Assembly: GCF_023091745.1 (NCBI RefSeq)
Contig: NC_068910.1
Coordinates: forward strand, 9,150,272 to 9,214,271
Direction of reading: 5' to 3'
Origin: Budorcas taxicolor
Lineage: Eukaryota > Chordata > Mammalia > Artiodactyla > Bovidae
DNA: 64,000 bases
The stretch's first letter is position 1. Each line of letters opens with the position of its first letter. Under the pieces are notes generated by a model. The model was not told the DNA's origin, searched no databases, and was given only the letters and a program-made list of their open reading frames with translations. The position numbers and the translations under genes were made by a program. Shown one piece after another: positions 24,701 through 36,700 of the stretch.

Positions 24701-27700
24701 TCATAATGGTTGCTATTTTCATTAAGTTTTGCAAAAAAGCAGACATCTTTCATATGACTATCTATAGGTCCGTGGGACCTTAGGAATGTGCATGCAGAAG
24801 TGACAAGTACGTCCTTAAGCTATTTGCTGAAAGCCTGCTGTCCCAGGAATGGACCTAGCAGGTCATGGTCTGGTTGGCATGGATGTATTCTGAGCACTTA
24901 CTGATCCTTTGGGCATGTTTTAAATGTGTTTCTTCATCTCCCCAGCTACATATTGAAATAAGTGCATATATAATTTTCCCTTACAAACCTTTCACAAGAT
25001 CAATTTGGAATTTCCAGATGAAGGCAATGGAAGAAGAAGTGCTCATTAAAAATGGAGAAATTAAAATTTTGCGGGACTCATTGCATCAGACAGAATCCAT
25101 TCTAGAGGAACAGAGAAGATCTCATTTCCTTCTTGAGCAAGAGAAAACCCAAGCACTTAGTGAAAAAGAAAAGGAATTCTCCAAAAAGGTGACCCAGAGA
25201 TATGTTTTGCTTGTATGGACATCAGCTTTGCCTGCTTACTGATTTCCTTTGGAAGCAATGCCTAAAGTTGCTTATAAATCTCCCAGGAAGATTTCAGCAG
25301 TTGTTTGTTGAAAATACTTTTGCTACCAACTAATTATATGTACTTTTCTTTGAGGCTCTGTGGTTTGGAAAAGGACATAGATAAAATTCTGCTTTGCTGT
25401 GGTTGCCTAAGTCACTGGCTAACACTTTGCAGAAACAGGCTTAAATTATGCTTTTTTTTTCTTTTGGGCAGATCAGAAACTCAACTGACCTAGCTTAGGC
25501 CAAACAAACAAAAAAAGGATTGCCTTCTGTAACTAAGTCTGGGGAAAACAGATGTACTGCAGTCTCAAATGACTTGAGATTTACCAGGACTCATCTTTAT
25601 TCTCTGTACTGTTGATAAATTCCATCCTTATGGCTGAGGATGTTTTCTCTAGGAGCTCCAGGGCTCATATTTCACAGCTCCAGAACAGACTGAAGACAGA
25701 CGTCCTCATCTCAAGTTTTAAAATTCTGGGGAAGGCTCTAATTGGTCTAATCTGAGTCAGGTGCCTGCCCCAGAACTAGTCACTGGAACCAAAGAGATAA
25801 TAGCTTCCATTCATATCATATATTCAAAGGCAGGAAAATGATGTTTCTTAGGGGAGGGAGATACTGTTGTGGGGAGAAAAACTGGGTGCCAGGTATATAT
25901 TACTTTCCTTCACTTCCCAAATAAGGACATGGGTTTTACTCTGCCATTACGTCATTCAGCAAACTTGGTAATCTTTGAAGAAGCGCTGACCTGTGCCTAA
26001 CACTAACAGCAGTAGTTGCTTTTCCATATGGATAGTGAAGACCAAGGGAGGTACCAACAAGCCAGAGATTGAAGCCAGGCTTTATCACATTCAAGCGGTG
26101 ACCTCAGGGTGATCAGTCATGCTCTATGACTCATCTCCTTTATCTGTTCCTGAAAATAACCAGAAGGGTTGTTGTGAAACTTAAATGGTCCTGCACTTGT
26201 GTCTGGTGCTATGCCTGGCATGGACCATGCTCAGGGAATGGCAGCAGTTACTGTCGGCCAGAGCAGCAGGTCTCCCCACACTGCTCAGGGTTTTGGTAAA
26301 ACTATTCCAGATTCTCAGCCCAGAGCTTCAGGAAGACCTGGACTGTGCACCACCATGTTCCCTGGGGGCTCAGGGGTAAAGAACCCACTTGCCAGTGCAG
26401 GAGCCATGAGTTTGATCCCTGGGTCAGGAAGATCCCCTGGAGGAGGAAATGGCAACCCATTCCAGTATTCTTGCCTGGGAAATCCCATGGATAGAGGAGC
26501 CTGGGGGGCTCCAGTCCATGGGGTCTCAAAAAGTCAAACACGACTGAGCGACTAAACCACAACAACATGTTCACTACAAGGTCTCCATGTTACTGTGAGA
26601 TACTGCACCTTGGCAAGCTTTGTGCTGGGCATTTTACAGTTACATTCTTAATCCCCCCAGTCATGAAGACAGGTATTTATCTTACACATCAGCTGAAGTT
26701 CAGACAGGCCAAGTAAATGGTGTTTGAATTCTCACATACCACCTAGCAATAAGCAGGTCAAAATATATTTCTAGAATACCATGCCATCTTTCAGTAAGAA
26801 AGCTAAAACTTGATATTTTAGGACATTTATGTTACAGCAGACTTTTATACTATTTCTCGTTGTTTGTTTTTCTTTTACTAGCTTGAAATTTTTGAAGCCC
26901 AGAACTATTTTTTATTGTTGGTGGTGGTGGGATCCTTGTTCCTAGACCAGGGATCAAACCTGGACCGCTTGCATTGGAAACATGGAATCTTAACCACTGG
27001 GCTGCCAGGGCAGTCCCCCAGAGCTGTTTCTGTAAATGTGATGAGACCTCTATATTTCTTTTGCCTTCCAGCTCCAGTCCTTGCAGTCTGAACTCCAGTT
27101 TAAAGATGCAGAGATGAATGAATTAAGAACGAAGCTTCAGAGCAGTGAACGAGCTAATAAACTAGCTGTACCCACCGGTTCCCACATCAGGTAATGATGG
27201 TGCTAGCGGGAGGAAGCAGTTATCGTTTCCTAAAAAGTCTGAACGACAGTATCAGGCTAGTCGTGAACAAAGGTCATTTAGACTCTGCTACTGGGGCACA
27301 GATCCTCTTTTCCAGAGGCCTCAAAGGTGGTTCAGATGAGGCTGGAATGGTTTGGGGGATTGTAGCATAAGGGTCCCACATTCTCTGAAAGTGCCTTCTT
27401 CCTGTAGGACTTTATAAACACAACTCCTCAGGATGAGAAAAGGCTGGAAAGATGACCTCTAGAGTTTTAGGGTAGACCAGTCTTCGTTTTTATGTAATTT
27501 GTTTCAGATACGTGATTTTGTCCCAACTGTATGTCAGTCCCGATTGCTTAGAACATTTTTTCTCATTTGCTGCCCAATGGCCCCCACCTTTGCTGCAGAT
27601 ATAAGCAGTTTGTTAATGTCTGTCCTGTGAGAAGTCTGTCAGTATCAGCCTTGAAACTTGAACAGTGTGAGTCAGGTCGTCTTTTTCTGGTTTTCAGCAT

Positions 27701-30700
27701 TCTGCTGCCTTTGCTTATAATGGGCAGGGTATGAAACTGAACTCTCTAGGCCTTACATAGTCCAGGTAAGACAGAGGACAGCAGAAGGAATCCATCCTTA
27801 CCTCTTCACACTCTACTCACAGGACGGCCTCAGCATTGTCTGATCTAATCAGAGGCTTAAGACTGCTTCTCTAACATAAAAACCCTGGTACCAAGGGACC
27901 GGCCGTTTCCTAGTTGCAAGAAACAACACACCTCGCACTAGATGCTCTTTCTACCGAAAATCTTTTAATTCAGTCCCTGGGTATTGAAAAAGAGGTTGTT
28001 GTAAACTAGTGGTTACAGTGGGGAGAGGGACAGTATAAGGGTAGGGGAGTAAGAGGTACAAACTATTAGGTAAAAAATAAGCTACAAGTATATACTGCAA
28101 ACCAAAGGGACTGTAGCCAATATTTTATAATAACTATAAATGAAGTATAACTTTAAAAAATTATGAATCACTATATCATATGCTTATAACGTAGATAATA
28201 TTGTATAGAACTATATTTCCATTTAAAAAAAGAGGTTGCTGCAAATCAAAACTACAGTGAGGTTATCACCTAACACCAGTCAGAATGGCCATCATCAAAA
28301 AATCTACAAACAATAAATGCTGGAGAGGGTGTGGAGAAAAGGGAACCCTCTCACACTGTTGGTGGGAATGCAAACTGATGCAGCCACTGTGGAGAACAGT
28401 ATGGAGAGTCCTTAAAAAACTAGAAATAAAACCACCATATGACCCAGCAATCCCATTACTAGGCATATACCCTGAGAAAACCATAATTGAAACAGACACA
28501 TGTACCCCAGTGTTCACTGAAGCACCATTTACAATAGCCAAGACAGGGAAGTAACCTAGATGTCCATCCACAGATGAATGGATAAAGAAGTTGTGGTCCA
28601 TATACACAGTGGAATATTACTCGGCCATAAAAAAGGGATGAATTTGAGTCAGTTCTAGTGAGGTGGATGAACTAGAGCCTGTTATACAGAGTAAAGTAAT
28701 TCAGGGAAAAACAAGTATCGTCTATATATATATATATATGTATACACACACATATAAATACATATATATATACACACACATATAAGTACATATATATATA
28801 CACACACATATATGTATGGAATTTTGAAAAATAGTACTGATGAACCTATTTGCAGGGCAACAATAGAGACCTAGACATGGAGAACAGATTTGTGGACACA
28901 GGGAAGGAGAGTGTGGGACAAACAGAGAGGAGCACTGAGACGTACACATTACCGGTGCTGTGTAACACGGAGCTCAACATGGCCCTCTGACAACCTAGAG
29001 GGGTGGGATGGGGTGGGCGGTGGGAGGCAGGTTCAAGGGGGAGGAGACGTGTATATTTTTAAAAGAGGTGACAAATTAAGAATATGTTTTGGTGGAACTG
29101 GAAATAGGACTTGAATTCTGCCCGATACTTTTGAAGGTGGAAACAAATGAAAGATTTTTTTTCTACCATTTGGATGAAAATGCCTTGACTTTTACACTGC
29201 TGTCCTGACAAAGACTAACAGATGTGGAGTAGATGAATCTTTTGGTCAAATCACCTAGACATGAAAAGTTTAAAGACTGTTAGAAGTTTTATAACCAGGA
29301 ATTTTACATAGGGTTAGCAGAATCATTACTCTGCTTTCACAGTTAACTTTTTCCAGTCCTAGGAAAAGCCCTTCTGTGGTTATAAAGCCAGAAGCATGTT
29401 CTCCACAATTTGGAAAACCATCTTTCCCTACAAAGGAGTCTTTCAGTGCTAACAAGTCCCTTCCCCAGCCCTGCCAGACAGAGCCAGCATACAAGTCCCC
29501 GATGAGCAGAGAGGGTAAGTCCATCTCTCTGTCGTCTACATCTCAATATCAGACCACTTGACCTTGAGCCTTGAAACAACTGAGTGTTTATTTTCTCCTC
29601 CTTTCTGTGGGCCCACAGTTCTGACAGCATAGTGGGGATGGTTTGTCTCTAAGGGTGCTGGAATCACTGAAGGCTTGTCAGGGGCTGGAGGATCTGTTTC
29701 AAGGTGGTGTGCTCACATGTCTAGCAGTAGAATTCCTTTTCACATGTGGGCCTCTCCCCAGGGCTCTTTGGCTGACCTCCTCACCCCGTAGATGGCTTCC
29801 TAAAGAGCTAGCAAACTCAGAGAGCTTGGTGGAAGCGGAATCTATCCTTTCTGTGTCTGAACCTTGAAGTCACATAGCATCAGTTCCATCACTCAGCATA
29901 TTGTTCATTAGAACTGAGTCCCTGAGTCTGGGCTGTGTTCAAGGGGAAGGAAACTATGCTGCGCCCTTTGAGTGCAAGTGTGTCAAAGAACTTGCAGGCA
30001 TATTTTAAAACCTCCACAGTCAGCATCCATTGACAGGCCAGAAACACAACTAGGATGCAGGAATATGCGCTCCTTTGGTAGCCAGGCTGAGTCCAGACTG
30101 AGACAATGCTACTGCTTTCTAGAGAGAAGCAATCTAGCATTAGTAGTTTCTCACTGGGAGACTGTGCTGTGCCAGTTTATCCTACCATTCAGATACACTG
30201 CCTCTGTCCTACCACCATCAGCTCTGTCAAATCATTAGCATCATGGCACCCCTGAGAACTATAGCTACTCACATTTTGGGTGCAAATTGAGAAGCGGTTA
30301 TAGTTGGGAAGATTTCCCTGGAGAAGGAAATGGCAACCTGCTCCAGTATCCTTACCTGGAAAATTCCATGGACAGAGGAACCTGGTGCAGGCTACAGTCC
30401 ATGGGGTCGCAAAGAGTCAGACATGACTGAGCAACTAAGCACACACGCACACACACACTGAACACACACACACACTGAACACACACACACACACACACAC
30501 AGACTCACACCGAACCTCTGTGCTTCAGTTTTCCCATATATAGAACAAAGCCACTAATAACACCTCCTGGGAGGGCTAGTGTGAAGAACAAGAGAGTTGA
30601 CAGGTGTAAACCTCTTAGAACAGTGTCTGGCATGTAATAAGAATCACATAAATGTTATGGTTACAGCTTTTATGTTATTGCCTGACTTTGGAGTGGGGCA

Positions 30701-33700
30701 CACAATTTAATTTTCTTTTCCTTGTACAAGTTCCTATTTTGTATGAGGAAGGCAAAGATGCTAAGTTTCATGAGTTGCTTTGGCTCTTGTTTTGATCCAG
30801 AGTTGAAAAAATTAGAACAATGTATGTTTGAAACTCGTCACGTTTAAAGCGTTTCTGATAGATGCATGCTTTCATGTTCTAACTTTGATTAACATTTTAT
30901 TTATCTAGTTGCAGAGAATAAAGCCCACAGTCTGGGAGGTGGCCCCATAAAGCAGGAAGAGCCCCAGAAAAGTCTTCTTGACAGCTGGCTGCAGAGATCA
31001 AGCAATCAAGGTACCAGAAGGCGTGCTCCTTCTGCCAGATGCCTGCCTGGCTCTGATCGTGCTCTGTGATGCTGCACTGGAATTGCCTAACTGTCCTGGG
31101 CTGTGGGAACCTAGCAATGCTTTAGAGGGTCAGTGGGAACAGGAATCTGTGATTGAAGTATGTGACTGTAAACTGGGAGGGGCCAAGAGAAAGTATGCCC
31201 CCGAGCCTTTAGTGCCCATAGGTGTCTCAGGGGACCTCAGTGGCCGTTGAGAGGAGAGTTGGCGTCATAGAAAAGCACTCTCATGTTACCTTGTCTTTCT
31301 GCAGGCTCCATTTTGATAAACCTTCTCCTGAAGCAGCCTTTGATCCCCGGGTCCCCCCTGGGTCTGTGCCATCTCCTGAGCAGTTGTCCTGAGGCTCCTG
31401 CTGGCACCCAGTTCCAGCTACCGGGGCTTGGCAGGTAAGCACAAGACTCCTAAAAAGCTTGTCTGGAAGGAGTTTTTGGGAAGCAAGTCCCCATCTGGTC
31501 CTGACCAGCCTCAGACATCTGCTCTGGGCAGGGAGATGAGAGAATTGGCCAGCAGGCTACCTGGGTTGCTTGACCATATCTGCCTCTCACACTTGTGTCT
31601 TTTCTTTTGTGTTTGTTGCTAGTACCTTGACTGGGATTTCAAGCCTGAGGACCACAGGTCCTCGCGATGGGTCATTTCCCTTCTCAGCCCTGAGAGAAGC
31701 GCAGCACATGGCATTCACCGGACTGAACCTGGTGGCCAGGAATGAGGAAGGCTCCAGTGACAGAGACCCGGCAGAGGGCGACGGAAGGGCCTTCCCGCTC
31801 CGCAGGCTCCCTGGGGCTGTGCATCTCCTCCCCCTGGTACAGTTCTTCATCGGCTTACACTGCCAGGCTCTGCAGGATTTGGCAGCAGCCAAGAGAAGCG
31901 GAGCGCCTGCAGACCCGCCGACACACCCCTCCCGTGTGAGCCCTGGGGTAGAGGCCAGCCCCGAGGACTCTCTTTGTAACCTGGAAGGCTTCTCGGTGGC
32001 GGCACTTAGTGTTCTCCAGCACCTGGTGTGCCACAGCGGAGCAGTCGTCTGCCTGTTACTGTCAGGAGCGGGAGCTGAGCCTGCTGCAGGCGAAGGAGAC
32101 CAGAACCAGGTTCCCGGACATAGTCATGAGGATGCAACCTCAGCCCCAGAGGGGCTTGCCAAGGACCAAGGCCAGCATCCACTCTTGAAGATGCTCCTTC
32201 ACCTTCTGGCTTCCTCTTCTGCAGCAACAGGTCACCTTCAAGCCAGTGTCCTCAGCCAGTGCCTTAAGGTTTTGGTGAAATTAGCTGAAAATGCTTCCTT
32301 TGATTTCCTGCCCAGGTATCCTGCAGCATGGGAGTCCTGATTCCTTGTGGGTCTTACCTGACCTCTCGAGGTCTGTCCTGTGGCCCCTGAGCTTGCTCCC
32401 ATCCTGCCGCGTTCATACTGCTCAGCTCTAAGCCTTGGTTTAGGTTCTTGGCTCAGGGAATTCTGAAGTCGTGGGAAATGGGGCCAGGTGTTAGAACCAA
32501 GGAAGTGGTTTATTTGGCTTAGTGCCGCCTCTAGACAGTAGGTAAGCAAAACACACGTGTGTTAAAAGAAGGCTGCTAGTCACTATGGAAGAGCGTCCTG
32601 ACCCCAAGACAGAGACCGAACCCAGAGACCTTTGGACCTGGGACGTGCGTCAGGTGAAGACTGCACATCACAGGCATGTTGAAGTTGAGTTTGCTGGGGT
32701 TCCCTGAGGAAGCAGAGGGTGTGCAGGTACAAGCTGACTGCTGGGAATCTGCCCATCTGCAAGGTGCCCACCACTGGCATGAGCCACAGGTTACTTGTTC
32801 CTCTTAAAGTTTGTTGCGAAACACCATTATAATAAATTCCTAGCTTGGGATTCCAGACCTTGAACACTTGGGAAGGTAAACCTCACCCAGCCAGTCCTCT
32901 AGTTAGTCCTAGAATCTCATCTCCCCCCTCAGCGCTCCACCCAGAGGCCAGTTCCTGTGTTGGAACGACTCCACTGGCTGCACAGATCTTAAGTCTTTTC
33001 GTCTCTGAGCCCAGAATACCTGTTTACTAAACACGTTTCTGGATCCTGGTTGCTGTATGAATATACTCCCGCCTGTCTGATCCATCCTAAAGGTGGTGCT
33101 CAGAGCTCGACACAGTGTACTGCAGAGTAATGTGGACAGCAGATTGCCCAGGTCACAGTGGCTGGTTGCTTGGATTTTTTTTTTCTTTTGAGTCTTCTCT
33201 TTCCTTTTTTCCTGTTAAAATTCCACAGTGCCTTACAATTTTCAGAAGTTTCACACACATGATTTCATATAATCCCGTAACAATGCTTCTTTAATCTACC
33301 CCTATTTTGCCCCTCCTTCCTTCTCTCTCCCCAAAGGTAACCACTAGTTTGCTCTGTCTATGAGTCTTTATCTTTTTTTAATTCACTGGTTTCCTGTATT
33401 TCTTAGATTCTACCTATACATGGTATCATATAGTTTTTGCCTTTCTCTGTCTTATTTCACTTATAATGCCCTCCAAGGCCATCCATGTTGTTGCACATGG
33501 CAAAATTTTGTTCCTTTTATGGCTGAGTAGTATTGCATTGAAGATTGAAAGCCAAAGGAGAAGGGGGTGGCATTGGATGAGATGGTTATTAGATAGCATC
33601 ACCGACTCAATGGGCATGAATTTGAGCAAACTCCAGGAGATAGTGAAGGACAGAGAAGCCTGGCAAGCTGCAGTCCGCGGGGTCCCAAAGAGTCCGACAT

Positions 33701-36700
33701 GACTTAGCGACTGAAAAACAGTATTCCATTGTGTGTGTGTGTGTCACAACTTCTTTATCCATTCATCTGTTGATGGATACTTAGGTTGCTTCAATACCTT
33801 GGTAATTGTAGATAATGCTTCTATGAGCGTCGGGGTGCATGTATCTTTCCAAATTAGTGTTTTGTTTTTTTCCTTCCCGGATATAACCCAGAAGTAGAAT
33901 TGATGGATCATATGGTACTCCCATTTTAGTTTTTTGAGACACTCCCATACTCTTTTCCACAGTGGCTGCACTAATTTACATTCCCACTGATAGCATTGGA
34001 GGATTCCCTTTTCTTCACATCCTTGCCAACACTTGTTATTGGTGTTCTTGATGGTGGTAGCCATTCAACCAGTTTGAGGTGATATCGCATTGTGGTTTTG
34101 ATTTGCATTTCCCTGGTGATGAGTGATAACTGAGCATCTTTTCATGTGTCTGTTGGCCATCTGGCTCTCCTCTTTGGAAAAATGTCTATTCAGTTCTGCT
34201 CATTTTTGATTGGGTGGTTTGTTTGACGTGGAGTTGTATGAGCTGTTTATATAAGCTGAATATATGACCCCCTTATCAGTCATATCACTTGCAATTATCT
34301 TCTCCCACAATAATGGGTTCTCTTTTCATTCTGTCCACCATTTGCTTTGTTGCGCAAAAGCTTTTTAAATTTAATTAGGCAGGTCCTATTGGCTTTTTTT
34401 TTTTTTTTGCTTTTGTTTGCTTTAAGAGATGGGTCTAAAAATCAGTTGCTGCGATTTATGTCAAAGAGTGTTCTGCCTGTTTAAATTTTTTTCTTCTAGT
34501 TCTGTGAAAAATGCCATTGGTAATTTGATAATAATTTCACTCAATCTGTAGATTGCCTTGGCTAGTATAGTCACTTGGACAGCATCGATTCTTCCAAGAA
34601 CAGGGTCTATCATTTCATCTGTGTCGTATTTAGTTTCTTTCATTAGCATCTTACAGTTCTTGGAGTATGGGCCTTTCTGCCTGCTTAGGTAGGCTTATTC
34701 TTAGGTGATTTATTCTTCTTGATGCAATGGAAAGTGGGATTGTTTCCTTAATTTCTCTGATAGCTCATTGTTAGTGTACAGAAATCCAACAGGCTTCTGT
34801 GTATTAATTTTGTATCCTGCAACTTTACCAAATTCATTGATGTGTTCTAGTCATTTTCTGGTGGCATCTTAGATTTTCTATGTACAGTATGTCATCTGCA
34901 AACAGTGAAATTTTTTTCTTCCTTTCCAGTTTGGATTCCTTTTTCTTTCTTTTTCTTCTCTGATCGCTGTAGTTAGGACTTCCAAAGCTATGCTGAATAA
35001 AAATGGTGAGAGTGGACATCCTTGTCTTGTTCCTGATCTTAGGGAAAATGCTTTCAGCTTTTCACCAATACGTGTGATGTCAGCTGTGGGTTTTTCACAT
35101 GTTGCCTTTATTATTAATATGTTGACCTAAGTTTCCTCTATGCCTGCTTTCTCAAGTTTTTATCAAAACTGGATGCTGAACTTGAGCAAAAGTTCTGCAT
35201 CCTTTGAGATGATCATACGGTTTTTAGTCACTTTGTTAATGCAGCTTGTCACGTTGATCTGTGGCCAAGTGAAAAATCCTTGCATCTTGGTTTCTTATTT
35301 TTTTAATGAATGAATTCCAGGAGCCACATTTTTACCAGTTATCTTGGTAGATAGATCACCATTTTATTCCTGTTGACCTTATCTGTAATGTGACACAGCA
35401 GCTGTTTCATGGGTGCTTACTGGAGGCCAGACAAGTGCCTTCTGTTCACAAGCCCAGGCGGCACCCTCAGAGCCCTGCGTCCTCCCGCCCAGCACAGAGC
35501 CTGGCTCTCTCTGAGCACTCAGTGTTTGCTGAGTGAATAAACTCTGTGTTGAGTTAGGGAATCTTGTCTGAAACGCCAGAGGGAGTGTATTAGATGGTTT
35601 CAAGCCAGTTAGGCTCCTGAGTGACTGTCTGATGCCACTTCCCACACAGTACTTCCCCAAATTTCTTCATGCTTACAAGCTGAACCCCATTACCACACAG
35701 CTTCCTGTTCACCTTGGAGTAAAAGCAAAAGCCAGGGACAGGTGCTGGGCTGTGCTTAGTCGCTCAGTCTGACTCTTTGCGACCCCATGGACTGTAGCCT
35801 GCCAGGGTCCTCTGTTCATGGGGATTCTTCAGGCAAGAATACTGGAGTGGATTGCCGTGCCCACTCCCAACCCAGGGATCGAACCACACTGCAGGCAGAT
35901 TCTTTACTATCTGAGCCACCAGGGAAGCCTAACACAGGTGCTACCGGGGCTCTAAAGCATTATGTGGTACAGCACAAAGTGCCCAGGCAGCCTGTGGTCT
36001 CTTAGGAAGGGTACCACTGCCCATCTAGGCTTGAGGGCACGTCATCCCCAGAGTTTTGTCTTTCTACCCCATCTAGTGTAGCAGTTAGGTGGTCCAGGGT
36101 TGCTCCCCGGGAACTGGCATGGCAGGGGCATTTTTTTTTTCTTTTTCTGACAGGTGCTTTTGAACAAAAAGGACTTATCCCCACCTCATGCAGACTAGCA
36201 CAACTGTTATTTATTGTGCATTTGGGGGCTCTGGAGGAAAAGAAAAAAACATTTAAAAGAAGGCTCTGATGCTATCAAAACATAATTTGGAAATAACTGT
36301 GTTGTATATATAGACAGATTTATTTATTTATTTTAGTTTCAGTGGGCCACTTCTAGCCTAATAGGTTACTTGTTAGTGGATACTTGGAAATTCCAGTTTC
36401 CCACCAAGTTCCATACTCCCTGGTGACTAGAAACGTTCAGCTTGTCTATTGTACAGGATTTGCTCTCAAATGAGTTTGCCCCAAATAGACCTTGTTCTCT
36501 AATGGTACACAGGGAACATTCTTAACCTCATTATATGAAAGGGGACACACCCATAGAACTCCCCCGCCACCTAGGAGGTTGTGTGGGTTGAGCAAACAGC
36601 AGTGCTTATCTTGGGACTTGGGTCCCTGGTAATGAATGGGCCAGCTCTTTGCCCCTGAGACGGCGGGGAAGAGTGCCCGAGCCCCTCACCATGTACACCT

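Noticed and set aside
24865..25242. Open frame upstream of and through ATRIP exon 3 as an alternative N-terminus
   Set aside because: The upstream part is intronic and the exon 3 acceptor at 25016-25017 fits the conserved coding sequence; no promoter signal seen.
28285..28554. Cys-rich 89-aa protein (KCWRGCGEKGTL...)
   Set aside because: It is the C-terminal part of L1 ORF2 in a truncated L1.
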